This document shows, piece by piece, positions 9,303 to 17,539 of a stretch of DNA of 64,000 bases (within the stretch, counting starts at the first letter, position 1; each line of letters opens with the position of its first letter). The notes beneath the pieces were generated by a model that saw only the letters and a program-made list of their open reading frames with translations, had not been told where the DNA came from and made no database searches. A program made the position numbers and the translations under genes. The DNA comes from Microbacterium enclense. GTDB taxonomy: Bacteria > Actinomycetota > Actinomycetes > Actinomycetales > Microbacteriaceae. The DNA lies in NCBI RefSeq assembly GCF_004022425.1, contig NZ_RBZY01000010.1:1-64000 (forward strand), given 5' to 3'.

Positions 9303-9944
9303 GTGCCCGACACCGCTCGCTTCCTCGTCGTCCTGGATGCCGATTCCACCCTCATCCGCAACGAGGTGATCGAGCTCCTCGCCGACGAAGCCGGTCGTGG
9401 AGAAGAGGTGGCCGCAGCGACCGAGGCGGCGATGCGCGGCGAGGTCGACTTCGCCGACAGTCTGCGCTCGCGCGTCGCCGCGCTCGCGGGCGTGCCCGTG
9501 GCGGCGTTCTCGCGCGCGATCGCCCGCATCGAGCCGACCCCGGGCGTCCGCGAGCTGACCGCCGCGGTCCACGCCCGCGGAGGTGTCGTCGGTGTCGTCT
9601 CGGGCGGGTTCCACGAGGTGCTCGACACCGTCGCGCCCGACCTCGGCGTCGACGTGTGGCGGGCCAATCGGCTCGCCGTCGCCGACGGGACCCTCACCGG
9701 CCACGTCGAGGGACCGATCGTGGATGCCACGGCCAAAGCCGACACGCTGCGCGAGTGGGCCTCCGCCCACGGCGTGCCGATGCACCTCACGTTCGCGATC
9801 GGTGACGGCGCCAACGACCTGCGCATGATGGAGGAGGCGGGCCTCGGCCTGGCCTTCAACGCCAAGCCCGCCGTGCGAGCCACGGCCGACCTCGTGATCG
9901 GTCCCGTCGACCTCGCCGAGGTCATCGCGCTCCTGCCGCGCTGA
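9303..9944 (+). CDS. serB: Phosphoserine phosphatase (HAD superfamily)
   Basis: A 213-residue HAD phosphatase starting at GTG 9303. Motif I is LDADSTLI (nucleophile Asp near residue 11), motif II is VVSGGFHE with Ser near residue 100, and motif IV is IGDGANDLRMM. This pattern matches SerB, which dephosphorylates phosphoserine in serine synthesis. It is the short single-domain form without an N-terminal ACT domain, so feedback by serine through ACT is not expected. It stands alone, divergent from luxS. Confidence 0.9.
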   Translation: MPDTARFLVVLDADSTLIRNEVIELLADEAGRGEEVAAATEAAMRGEVDFADSLRSRVAALAGVPVAAFSRAIARIEPTPGVRELTAAVHARGGVVGVVSGGFHEVLDTVAPDLGVDVWRANRLAVADGTLTGHVEGPIVDATAKADTLREWASAHGVPMHLTFAIGDGANDLRMMEEAGLGLAFNAKPAVRATADLVIGPVDLAEVIALLPR

Positions 9945-9993
9945 GGACGAAGGTTCCTGCCGCGATGTCGGGGGTCCCGCGTATGGTCGCGCC

Positions 9994-10665
9994 ATGGACG
10001 TCATTCTGGTACCGGGCCTGTGGCTCGATTCTTCGTCGTGGGATGCCGTGGTCCCCGCGCTCACCGAGGCGGCGCACCGTGTGCACCCGCTGACCCTCCC
10101 GACGCAGCCCGACGCCCGCATCCAGGACTGGATCGACGCGGTCGTCGAGCGGATCGACGCCGCGGCGGAACCCGTGGTCCTGGTCGGACACTCCGGCGGC
10201 GGCAACGTCGTCTGGGGTGCCGCCGATGCCCGGCCCGATCGGGTCTCGCGGGTGGTGTTCGTCGACACCCTCCCGCCACCACCGGGCGCGATGATCTCCG
10301 AGTTCCCCGTTCACGGCGGCGTCGTGCCGTTCCCGGGGTGGGAGTTCTTCGACGAGCCCGACATCGCCGATCTCGACGCGGAAACCCGCCGCCGTGTCGC
10401 CGCGGCCGCGATCGACGTACCCGGCGCGGTGCCGACAGACCCGGTCCCCCTGTCGGACGATCGGCGCTGGGGCATCCCCGTCACGGTGCTGTCGGGCCGG
10501 CTCGACGCCGATGGCATCCGGGAAACGCTGGCCGACTGGGGCGCGTTCGCCGACGAATTCGACGCGCTCCGCGATGTCGAGGTGGTCACGCTCGGTTCGG
10601 GGCACTGGCCGCAGTTCTCACAGCCTCGGTCCTTCGCCGAGAAGCTGAGCGCGGCCGAGCGCTGA
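9994..10665 (+). CDS. Small alpha/beta hydrolase
   Basis: A 223-residue hydrolase with an early LVPGLWLDSSSW oxyanion region, a nucleophile elbow VGHSGGGN (Ser near residue 66) and a catalytic His in SGHWPQFSQP near the C-terminus; an Asp in the SGRLDADG segment is the likely acid. This resembles RsbQ/esterase-like small hydrolases. No signal peptide. It follows serB by about 50 bases in the same direction and converges on fabG with a gap of only 18 bases. Substrate unknown. Confidence 0.82.
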   Translation: MDVILVPGLWLDSSSWDAVVPALTEAAHRVHPLTLPTQPDARIQDWIDAVVERIDAAAEPVVLVGHSGGGNVVWGAADARPDRVSRVVFVDTLPPPPGAMISEFPVHGGVVPFPGWEFFDEPDIADLDAETRRRVAAAAIDVPGAVPTDPVPLSDDRRWGIPVTVLSGRLDADGIRETLADWGAFADEFDALRDVEVVTLGSGHWPQFSQPRSFAEKLSAAER

Positions 10666-10683
10666 GCGGGGGTCGTCGGGCCC

Positions 10684-11394
10684 TCAGTGCCCCATCCCGA
10701 GGCCCCCGTCGACCGGGATGACGGCGCCGGAGATGTACGCGGCGTCGTCGCCGGCGAGCCACGTGACCACGCCGGCGACCTCGTCCGGCGAGGCGAAGCG
10801 CCCGGCGGGGATGTTCTTCTTGTACTCGGCCTGGGTGTCGGCGGGGAGCTCGGCGGTCATGTCGGTCTCGATGAAACCGGGGGCGACCACGTTCGCGGTG
10901 ATCCCTCGCCCGCCGAGCTCACGGGTGAGCGAGCGCGCGAATCCGACGAGCGCGCTCTTCGACGCGGCGTAGTTGATCTGTCCCGCCGAGCCGTACAGGC
11001 CGACGACGCTCGAAATCAGGATGACGCGCCCCCAGCGCGCCTTCAGCATGCCTTTGGACGCGCGCTTGACCACGCGGAAGGCTCCACCCAGGTTCGTCGA
11101 GACGACGCTGTCGAAGTCGTCCTCGCTCATCCGCAGCAGCAGCGTGTCCTTGGTGATACCCGCGTTGGCGACGACGACGGCGATGGGTCCGAGCTCGGCC
11201 TCGATCTGCGTGAACGCGGTATCCACGGCGGCGGCGTCCGTGACGTCGGCGCGCACGGTGAGCGTGCCCTCCGGCCCCTCGCCCGAACGCGCGGTGACCG
11301 CCACGCGCCACCCCTCGGCCACGAAGCGCTCGGCGATGGCTCGTCCGATGCCGCGGTTTCCTCCGGTGACGACGACGACGCGGTCCTGGGACAT
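10684..11394 (-). CDS. fabG: 3-oxoacyl-ACP reductase FabG (SDR family)
   Basis: A 236-residue classical short-chain dehydrogenase. It has the cofactor motif TGGNRGIG (about 10-17), NAGI near residue 80, catalytic Ser in LISSV, the YAASK pair (Tyr and Lys near 148 and 152) and the C-terminal VAPGFIETDM. It probably reduces 3-oxoacyl-ACP with NADPH in fatty acid synthesis and matches the mycobacterial FabG1/MabA group. AGGAGTCTCAC precedes the ATG. No other fatty acid gene is adjacent, so a different SDR substrate cannot be excluded. Confidence 0.85.
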   Translation of the reverse strand: MSQDRVVVVTGGNRGIGRAIAERFVAEGWRVAVTARSGEGPEGTLTVRADVTDAAAVDTAFTQIEAELGPIAVVVANAGITKDTLLLRMSEDDFDSVVSTNLGGAFRVVKRASKGMLKARWGRVILISSVVGLYGSAGQINYAASKSALVGFARSLTRELGGRGITANVVAPGFIETDMTAELPADTQAEYKKNIPAGRFASPDEVAGVVTWLAGDDAAYISGAVIPVDGGLGMGH

Positions 11395-11536
11395 GTGAGA
11401 CTCCTGCGGTGCGAGGGACGGAACCGGCCCAGCCTACCCAGGCTCCCCACCCGCCCGCCGCTGTCGCGGCGCGGGCCGTTTGACACGGCCTGCACCGCGC
11501 TGGAAGCCTGGGGGCAGCACGACGAAAGGGACGACC

Positions 11537-12103
11537 GTGAGCGACGACCAGAACCCCTCCCCGCGCAGCGCAGACGACACGCCCGCGTCCCCGGAGGCGG
11601 GCGGATACCCCGCTCCGCCGGCACCGCCCGTCCCGCCGTCCGCGAGCCCCGACGTGCCGCCCGCACCCATCCCCGCTCCGTCTCCGCACGAGACTCCCGC
11701 CGCGCCCTCGTACGACGCCGCGGCGTATGGACAGCCCGCTGCCCCCGCGTACGGCGCCCCGGCCCCCGGCGCCGCGCCGTACGGAGCCGCGCCGTACGGA
11801 GCCGCGCCCGGCGGCTACGGTTACGGCTCGACCGTCCGCACCAACGCCCTCGCGATCATCTCGCTCGTGGCATCCATCGCCGGGTTCCTGTGGATCGTCC
11901 CGGTCGTCGGCCCGATCGCCGGTGTCATCACCGGGCACATCTCGCTCGCGCAGATCAAGCGCACCGGCGAGAAGGGGCACGGCATGGCGCTCGCGGGCAC
12001 CATCGTGGGGTGGGTGGGTATCGGGGTGCTCGTGCTCCTCGCTGTCACCCTCATCGTGGGCCTCTCGATCGCGGCGAGCAACTCATCTCGATACGGCGCC
12101 TAA
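11537..12103 (+). CDS. DUF4190 membrane protein with Pro/Ala/Tyr-rich N-terminus
   Basis: Reading from GTG 11537, with GAAAGGG seven bases before it, gives 188 residues. The first 95 or so are low-complexity, rich in Pro, Ala, Gly and Tyr, with a tandem PYGAAPYGAAPGG. Two transmembrane segments follow (about 98-120 and 145-175) with the DUF4190 pattern in which Gly and Ile/Leu alternate around GVITGHISLAQIKR. Function unknown; in actinobacteria such proteins are small membrane proteins with extended disordered tails. A hairpin follows the stop. Confidence 0.8.
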   Translation: MSDDQNPSPRSADDTPASPEAGGYPAPPAPPVPPSASPDVPPAPIPAPSPHETPAAPSYDAAAYGQPAAPAYGAPAPGAAPYGAAPYGAAPGGYGYGSTVRTNALAIISLVASIAGFLWIVPVVGPIAGVITGHISLAQIKRTGEKGHGMALAGTIVGWVGIGVLVLLAVTLIVGLSIAASNSSRYGA

Positions 12104-12109
12104 ACGCGT

Positions 12110-12128
12110 CCCGTCCCCGTGGGACGGG
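12110..12128 (+). terminator. Short GC hairpin after DUF4190 gene
   Basis: CCCGTCCC (12110-12117) pairs with GGGACGGG (12121-12128) across a 3-base loop, directly after the stop at 12103. No T-run follows; it may be a weak terminator or attenuator before the next gene. Confidence 0.4.
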
Positions 12129-12145
12129 CGTACCCTGGGTTCACC

Positions 12146-12514
12146 GTGAAGACATCGCCCCATGCCCAGTCAGCGACGTCGCTCCCGCAGGCCCCGCGGG
12201 AGGACGCCGGATCCCGATTCACCAAATACATGGTGATGATGGGAATCCGCATCGCGTGCTTCGTCGCGATGGCGGTCGTGACCCCCTACGGCTGGTACAC
12301 GTTCGTGTTCGCCGCCGGAGCGATCTTCCTCCCCTACCTCGCGGTCATCGTGGCGAACGTGGGACAGGACGCCGAGGTGTCCGCCGCTGTCAACCCGGAG
12401 CGCATGATCGAAGCGGCGCCGTCCGCGCCCGTCGCCCCGGCGGCGGAGGCGCCGAACGTCATCCGCATCACCGAGACCCCGCGGCTCGAGCAGCCGCGCG
12501 ACGACCGGTCGTGA
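12146..12514 (+). CDS. DUF3099 family membrane protein
   Basis: The 122-residue protein from GTG 12146 has a conserved N-terminal segment (SRFTKYMVMMGIRIACF) and two hydrophobic helices at about 30-48 and 53-75, then a polar Ala/Pro-rich tail. This matches the actinobacterial DUF3099 family of small integral membrane proteins of unknown function. Its stop overlaps the next start in GTGA, so the three genes to 13592 are probably one transcript ending with SURF1, which hints at a link to respiratory chain assembly. Confidence 0.78.
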   Translation: MKTSPHAQSATSLPQAPREDAGSRFTKYMVMMGIRIACFVAMAVVTPYGWYTFVFAAGAIFLPYLAVIVANVGQDAEVSAAVNPERMIEAAPSAPVAPAAEAPNVIRITETPRLEQPRDDRS

Positions 12515-12717
12515 GCGACGCCCCCGTCGACTGCTCCCGCGCCGGCTGCCGCGCACCGGCCGAGTGGGCCATCCGGTGGCGCAACCCCCGGATCCACTCC
12601 GTCGACCGTCGCAAGACATGGGTCGCGTGCCCGGAACACGTCGGTTACCTGCGGGAGTTCCTGAGGGCGCGCGACTTCCCGGTCGAAGTCTCCGCCCTCG
12701 CCGGAGACCCGGCGTGA
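12511..12717 (+). CDS. Small zinc-ribbon-like protein (68 aa)
   Basis: A 68-residue frame starting at GTG 12511 lies between the DUF3099 and SURF1 genes with 4-base overlaps on both sides (GTGA at 12511 and 12714), which strongly supports it as a real gene. It has Cys pairs CSRAGC near the N-terminus and CPEH in the middle, so four potential zinc ligands (C, C, C, H). Between them are basic and Trp-rich residues (AIRWRNPRIH). I do not recognise a named family; a metal-binding role is inferred from the ligands only. Confidence 0.75.
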   Translation: MSDAPVDCSRAGCRAPAEWAIRWRNPRIHSVDRRKTWVACPEHVGYLREFLRARDFPVEVSALAGDPA

Positions 12718-13592
12718 GCGCCCGCACGATGCCCGCGGCCGGTCGCTGGGCGATGTACGTCGGCGTCGCGATCCTCTTCGCCATCGCGTGCGCGTTCCTC
12801 TCGAACTGGCAGTTCCTGCGCAACGCCGAGCGCAACGAGCAGCTCCGTCTGGTCGCCGACAACTACGACGCAGCCCCCGTCGCCCTGGGAGACCTGCTCC
12901 CGCCGGGCGATGAGCTGTCACCGGGCGACGAGTGGCGTCCCGTGCGTCTCACCGGCCAATACCAGACCGACGACGAGCTTCTCGTCCGCAACCGCGCCCA
13001 CGGCGGGTCCGCGGCGTACGAGGTTCTCGTCCCGCTCCGGCTCGACGAGGGGCGTGTGCTCCTCGTCGACCGCGGCTGGTTGCCGCCAGGCTCCCGTCAA
13101 CCAGAACCGGATGCCATCCCCGCACCGCCGAGCGGACAGGTCGAGGTCGTCGTGCGCCTGCGTCCCGGCGAGCCCGTCCCCGCGTCCGGTCGCACCGCCG
13201 AGGCAGGACAGGTGCCGACCATCAACCTGGGGCTGGTCGCGGAGCAGACGGGACCCCTGGAACAGGGAGCGTACGGTCTGCTGGTCTCGGAGAGCCCCGC
13301 GCCCGCCGAGGCACCGCTGCCGATCGACCCGCCCGACGACGACCCCGGTCCGCATCTGTCGTACGCGATCCAATGGATCCTCTTCGCCATCATGGGCTTC
13401 GGATTCATCGGCTACGTCATCGTGAGCGAGCGCCGGATCCGCCGGGAGGAGATCGAGGAAGCGCGCGAACGCGGCGAGGAACCGCCTGCTCCCACCCACG
13501 CGAAGCTCGATCCGCTGGCCGCGCACCGCGGACGCAAGCGCCCGCGCGACCGGGATGCCGCCGACGAGGACGCCCTGCTCGACGCGCACTGA
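12714..13592 (+). CDS. SURF1-family cytochrome oxidase assembly protein
   Basis: The 292-residue protein starts at GTG 12714. An N-terminal membrane segment (about 10-28) leads to the SURF1 signature region LSNWQFLRNAERNEQL, then an extracytoplasmic domain with LVDRGWLPPG (about 118-128). A second membrane segment lies near 220-242, in SYAIQWILFAIMGFGF. A charged cytoplasmic tail follows. SURF1/Shy1 proteins help insert heme a into the CtaD subunit of cytochrome aa3 oxidase. ctaA and ctaB, which make heme A, are about 13 kb away in this window. Confidence 0.9.
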   Translation: MSARTMPAAGRWAMYVGVAILFAIACAFLSNWQFLRNAERNEQLRLVADNYDAAPVALGDLLPPGDELSPGDEWRPVRLTGQYQTDDELLVRNRAHGGSAAYEVLVPLRLDEGRVLLVDRGWLPPGSRQPEPDAIPAPPSGQVEVVVRLRPGEPVPASGRTAEAGQVPTINLGLVAEQTGPLEQGAYGLLVSESPAPAEAPLPIDPPDDDPGPHLSYAIQWILFAIMGFGFIGYVIVSERRIRREEIEEARERGEEPPAPTHAKLDPLAAHRGRKRPRDRDAADEDALLDAH

Positions 13593-13593
13593 C

Positions 13594-13611
13594 GCCGCGC
13601 CGCGGCGCGGC
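13594..13611. terminator. 18-bp GC palindrome between SURF1 and ABC-F genes
   Basis: GCCGCGCCG (13594-13602) is followed directly by its reverse complement CGGCGCGGC (13603-13611). It lies two bases past the SURF1 stop and 36 bases past the convergent ABC-F stop. It could fold as a short hairpin on both strands. Confidence 0.4.
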
Positions 13612-13646
13612 ATCCTGGTGTCGGGCGTTCGGCCGACCCGACCGAC

Positions 13647-15245
13647 CTACGCCAGCGTCACCAGGTCGGCGTAGTCGCGGCCCCAGATGTCTTCGACGCC
13701 GTCGGGGAGGATGAGGACGCGCTCGGGGTTCAGCGCCTCGACCGCGCCCTCGTCGTGCGAGACCAGCACGACCGCACCCTCGTAGTGCGCGAGCGCGCCC
13801 AGGATCTCCTCGCGGGAGGCGGGGTCGAGGTTGTTGGTCGGCTCGTCGAGCAACAGCATGTTCGCCGACGACACGACCAGCGTCGCGAGCGACAGACGCG
13901 TCTTCTCCCCGCCGGAGAGCACGCCGGCGGGCTTGAGCACGTCGTCGCCGACGAACAGGAACGATCCGAGCACCTTGCGCGCCTCGGTCGCCGTGATGTC
14001 GGGCGCGGCGGACATCATGTTGTCCAGCACCGACCTCGTGACGTCGAGGTTCTCGTGCTCCTGCGCGTAGTAGCCGATCTTCAAGCCGTGCCCGGGCTCG
14101 AGTTGGCCGGTGTCGGGCTGGTCGACACCCGCGAGAATGCGCAGCAGCGTGGTCTTCCCCGCACCGTTGAGCCCGAGGATCACGACGCGCGACCCCCGGT
14201 CGATCGCGAGGTCGACGTCTGTGAAGATCTCCAGCGACCCGTACGACTTGGACAGACCGGATGCCATGAGCGGGGTCTTGCCGCACGGGGCCGGCTTGGG
14301 GAAGCGGAGCTTGGCGACGCGCTCGTCCTGACGTACGTCGTCGAGGCCCTTGAGCATCTTCTCGGCTCGGGCCACCATCTGGTGCGCGGCGGCCGCCTTC
14401 GACGCCTTCGCGCCGAAACGGGCGGCTTGCTGCTGCAGGGCCGTGGCCTTCTTCTCGACGTTGGCGCGTTCCTTCTTGCGGCGCTCCTCGTCGGCCACCC
14501 GCTGGCGCAGGTAGTTCTTCCAGTTCATGTTGTAGACGTCGATGACCTGGCGGTTGGCATCCAGGTAGAACACGCGGTTCACCGTCTCGCCGACGAGTTC
14601 CACGTCGTGCGAGATCACGATCAGCCCGCCCTTGTACCCCTTGAGGAACTCGCGCAGCCACACGACGCTGTCGGCGTCGAGGTGGTTCGTCGGCTCGTCG
14701 AGGATCATCGTCTGCGCGTCCGAGAACAGGATGCGCGCGAGCTCGATGCGGCGGCGCTGACCGCCCGAGAGGGTCTTCAGCGGCTGGTCGAGGATGCGGT
14801 CCGGCAGCGAGAGGTTGTGGGCGATGGATGCCGCCTCGGCCTCCGCCGCATACCCGCCCTGGGCTTCGAATCGCTCGGTGAGATTGGCGTACTTCTTCAT
14901 CGCCTTCGCGGCGACCGCGGGGTCGTCGCTGCCCATCGCGAGCGAGGCGTCGTGCATTCCGAGCGCGAGCGTGCCGAGCCCGCGGGCGTCGAGGATGCGC
15001 GTGCGCGCGAGCATCTCCGGGTCACCGGAGCGCGGGTCCTGCGGAAGGTACCCGAGCTCGCCGCTGCGGTCGACGCCTCCCGCCGCGGGGAGCAGATCAC
15101 CGGCGAGAACCTTGGTCAGCGTCGTCTTCCCGGCACCGTTGCGGCCCACGAGGCCGATCTTGTCGCCGTCCGAGACGCGGAACGACACCTCCGACATCAG
15201 CACGCGCGCGCCGACGCGGATCTCGAGATCGTGCACGGCGAGCAC
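13647..15245 (-). CDS. ABC-F family ATPase (ribosome-associated type)
   Basis: A 532-residue protein with two ABC domains in one chain and no membrane segments, as in ABC-F proteins. Domain 1 has GRNGAGKTT (about 35-43) and LSGGQRRRIELARI; domain 2 has GLNGAGKTT (about 348-356) and LSGGEKTRLSLATL. Both have DEPTN(H/N)LD Walker B motifs. The highly charged helical linker (about 245-315) that joins the domains is the segment that reaches the P-site tRNA in this family. Likely roles are translation quality control or, less likely, antibiotic target protection; the sequence does not separate these. Confidence 0.9.
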   Translation of the reverse strand: MLAVHDLEIRVGARVLMSEVSFRVSDGDKIGLVGRNGAGKTTLTKVLAGDLLPAAGGVDRSGELGYLPQDPRSGDPEMLARTRILDARGLGTLALGMHDASLAMGSDDPAVAAKAMKKYANLTERFEAQGGYAAEAEAASIAHNLSLPDRILDQPLKTLSGGQRRRIELARILFSDAQTMILDEPTNHLDADSVVWLREFLKGYKGGLIVISHDVELVGETVNRVFYLDANRQVIDVYNMNWKNYLRQRVADEERRKKERANVEKKATALQQQAARFGAKASKAAAAHQMVARAEKMLKGLDDVRQDERVAKLRFPKPAPCGKTPLMASGLSKSYGSLEIFTDVDLAIDRGSRVVILGLNGAGKTTLLRILAGVDQPDTGQLEPGHGLKIGYYAQEHENLDVTRSVLDNMMSAAPDITATEARKVLGSFLFVGDDVLKPAGVLSGGEKTRLSLATLVVSSANMLLLDEPTNNLDPASREEILGALAHYEGAVVLVSHDEGAVEALNPERVLILPDGVEDIWGRDYADLVTLA

Positions 15246-15329
15246 AGCAGACGTCCGTTCGCTAGAGGAAAGGGAGGGGCGGCCGAGGATGGCCAGCCAC
15301 CCAGTATACGGCGAGCGGGGATTACCTCA

Positions 15330-15348
15330 CCGTCGAACGGTTCGACGG
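15330..15348. repeat. 9-bp inverted repeat upstream of siderophore importer
   Basis: CCGTCGAAC (15330-15338), one G, then GTTCGACGG (15340-15348) form a perfect palindrome in the divergent region between the ABC-F gene and the siderophore-binding gene. It may be an operator or a small hairpin. It is not a standard LexA box because the half-sites are one base apart instead of four. Confidence 0.35.
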
Positions 15349-15395
15349 GGCGAATGGCATCCGGGTTTGCGGTGGACGACGAGCCGTGATCTAAA

Positions 15396-15415
15396 CTAAG
15401 CCTATCCTTACCTAA
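15396..15415. promoter_or_regulatory. Iron box (DmdR/IdeR-like operator)
   Basis: The minus strand reads TTAGGTAAGGATAGGCTTAG, close to the actinobacterial IdeR/DmdR1 consensus TTAGGTTAGGCTAACCTAA. It lies just upstream of AGGAGG (15421-15426) and the GTG start at 15433. Under iron the regulator would block transcription of the importer operon. Confidence 0.7.
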
Positions 15416-15432
15416 CCCGCAGGAGGTCCTCT

Positions 15433-16467
15433 GTGTCCCGTTTCCGCGCGCTGGCTGCTCTCGCCGCCGCCACGGCCCTCGTCCTGACCGGCTGTGCCGG
15501 CACCTCCGCCGCCCCCGGCGCATCGGAGGGTTCCACGACCGCGGACGGAACCTTCCCGCTCACGCTCACCAACGTCTTCGGCGACACCACGCTCGAGACC
15601 AAGCCCGAGCGCGTCGTCACAGTCGACTGGGGCAACCAGGACGTCGCGCTGGCTCTGGGCGTCGTCCCGGTGGCGATGCCCAAGGTTACCTACGGCGACG
15701 AGGACGGCGACGGGCTGCTGCCCTGGACGAAGGACAAGCTCGCCGAACTCGGCGCGGAGACGCCCGTTCTCATGGACGAGACCAACGGCTACGACTACGA
15801 GGCGATCGCCGACGCGCAGCCCGATGTCATCCTCGCCGCCTACTCCGGCATGACCCAAGAGCAGTTCGACACCCTCAGCAAGATTGCGCCGGTCGTGACG
15901 TACCAGGATGTCGCCTGGGGCACCACCTGGCAGGACATGACCCTGCTCGACGGCACGGCCCTCGGGTTGAAGGACGAGGCCGAGAAGCTCGTCGCCGACA
16001 AGGAGCAGCACATCGCGGACGAGGCGGCAAAGTACCCGGCCCTCGCGGGGAAGAAGTCACTGCTGACCTACTTCGACCCGACGGACCTGTCGACGCTCGG
16101 CTTCTACAGCACGCTCGACCCGCGCGTGGGCTACCTCCAGGAGCTAGGGCTCGTCCCCTCGTCCTACGTCGCCTCGCAGTCGGAAGGCTCCGATACGTTC
16201 TGGTTCACGCCCAGCACCGAGCAGATCGAGAACTTCGCCGACGTCGACATGATCGTCGCCTACGGCGACGACAGCACGCTGGCGGCCATGCAGGCCGACC
16301 CGCTGCTGTCGAAGATCCCCGCCGTCGCCAGCGGGGCGGTCGCCATCGTCACGGGCGGCTCCACACTGTCCTCCGCCATCACCCCGACTCCCCTCAACAT
16401 CGGCACGAGCTACGGCGACGAGTACATCGGGCTGGTCGGGGCCGCGGCATCCCAGGCCTCGTCCTGA
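15433..16467 (+). CDS. Ferric-siderophore ABC transporter substrate-binding lipoprotein
   Basis: A 344-residue lipoprotein: signal peptide at 1-18 with a lipobox ending in LTGC (lipidated Cys about 19), then a periplasmic-binding-like fold of the FecB/FepB class (VVTVDWGNQDVALALG, then YEAIADAQPDVILAAYSG). It should be tethered outside the membrane and deliver ferric siderophore or heme to the permeases encoded next. Start GTG 15433 is set by AGGAGG six bases before. An iron box overlaps the promoter. The four genes to 19412 form one operon. Confidence 0.92.
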   Translation: MSRFRALAALAAATALVLTGCAGTSAAPGASEGSTTADGTFPLTLTNVFGDTTLETKPERVVTVDWGNQDVALALGVVPVAMPKVTYGDEDGDGLLPWTKDKLAELGAETPVLMDETNGYDYEAIADAQPDVILAAYSGMTQEQFDTLSKIAPVVTYQDVAWGTTWQDMTLLDGTALGLKDEAEKLVADKEQHIADEAAKYPALAGKKSLLTYFDPTDLSTLGFYSTLDPRVGYLQELGLVPSSYVASQSEGSDTFWFTPSTEQIENFADVDMIVAYGDDSTLAAMQADPLLSKIPAVASGAVAIVTGGSTLSSAITPTPLNIGTSYGDEYIGLVGAAASQASS

Positions 16468-16492
16468 TGCACGCCCTCGACGTCGCGGCGCG

Positions 16493-17539
16493 ATGACCCT
16501 TCTCGCTCCGACCCCGACCGCCCCCGGTGACGCGCGACCGCGTCGCCGGGGGCGGCGCCGAGTCGTCGGCCTCATGGTCCTGGTCGCGGTGCTCGCTGCC
16601 GCCGCCGTGCTGTCGGTGACCTTCGGGGCGCGCGACGTCAGCGCCGCGGACGTGTGGGCCGGCCTGTCCGGCTCGATTGACACCGCGTCCGCCGCCGCCG
16701 TCGCCAAGCGCGTCCCGCGGACACTCCTGGCGATCCTGGTCGGAGCCGCACTCGCGATGTCGGGGGCGGTGCTGCAGGGAGCCACCCGCAATCCGCTCGC
16801 CGACCCGCAGATCCTGGGGATCAACGGTGGAGCGGGCCTGGCGATCGTCATCGGCATCGCTTTCTTCGGCCTCGGGTCGGCGACCTCCTACATCTGGGTC
16901 GGGATGATCGGAGCGGGAGCGGCCGCCGTCATGGTCTACGCCGTCGGCTCGCTCGGTCGCGGCGGTGCGACTCCCCTGCGGCTGGCGCTCGCCGGTGCGG
17001 TGACCGCCGTGGCCTTCAGCTCGGTCACGAGCGCGATCCTGCTCCCCCGGATCAACGTCATGAACGAGTTCCGTTTCTGGCAGATCGGCGGCGTCGGCGG
17101 CGCGACAGTCGACGCGATCCTCCAGGTGCTGCCATTCCTGGCCGTGGGACTCGTCGTCTGCCTCGCGAGCGCCACGGCGCTGAACACCCTCGCTCTCGGC
17201 GACGAACTGGCCGCCGGCCTCGGCGCCCGCGTGCGCACGGCCCGGCTAGTCTCGACCGCGGGCGCCGTCATCCTGTGCGGCGCCGCCACCGCGGTCGCCG
17301 GCCCCATCGGCTTCGTCGGGCTGATCGTTCCGCACATGATCCGTCTCGTCGTCGGCGTCGACCACCGGTGGCTCCTCCCCCTCTCCGCGCTCGGCGGAGC
17401 CGCGCTCCTCACCCTCGCCGACGTCATCGGCCGCGTCGTGGCCCGTCCGGAAGAGATCGAGGTCGGCATCGTGACGGCCCTCGTCGGCGCGCCCCTCTTC
17501 ATCGCCCTCGTGCGCCGACAGAGAATGCGTGCCCTGTGA
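16493..17539 (+). CDS. FecCD-family iron-siderophore permease
   Basis: A 348-residue integral membrane protein with about ten hydrophobic segments. It has the family motifs RVPRTLLAILVGAALAMSG near residue 75 and GATRNPLADPQILGINGGA near residue 96, plus a coupling-helix GPIGFVGLIVPHMIRL near residue 270. It forms half of the transmembrane pathway with the next gene's product and is driven by the ATPase at 18579. Its TGA overlaps the next GTG start in GTGA, showing translational coupling. Confidence 0.93.
   Translation: MTLLAPTPTAPGDARPRRRGRRRVVGLMVLVAVLAAAAVLSVTFGARDVSAADVWAGLSGSIDTASAAAVAKRVPRTLLAILVGAALAMSGAVLQGATRNPLADPQILGINGGAGLAIVIGIAFFGLGSATSYIWVGMIGAGAAAVMVYAVGSLGRGGATPLRLALAGAVTAVAFSSVTSAILLPRINVMNEFRFWQIGGVGGATVDAILQVLPFLAVGLVVCLASATALNTLALGDELAAGLGARVRTARLVSTAGAVILCGAATAVAGPIGFVGLIVPHMIRLVVGVDHRWLLPLSALGGAALLTLADVIGRVVARPEEIEVGIVTALVGAPLFIALVRRQRMRAL

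Noticed and set aside
11700-11820. Tandem repeat in DNA near the DUF4190 gene
   Set aside because: The repetition (TACGGAGCCGCGCCG) encodes a PYGAA repeat in a low-complexity protein tail, so it is a coding repeat and not an array.
13647-15245. ABC-F protein as an antibiotic resistance determinant
   Set aside because: The linker shows no resistance-type extension that I can recognise, and housekeeping ABC-F proteins look the same; resistance is not supported.
15330-15348. TCGAAC-G-GTTCGA as a LexA/SOS box
   Set aside because: The actinobacterial SOS box needs four bases between the half-sites; here there is one. The downstream gene is an iron importer, not a repair gene.
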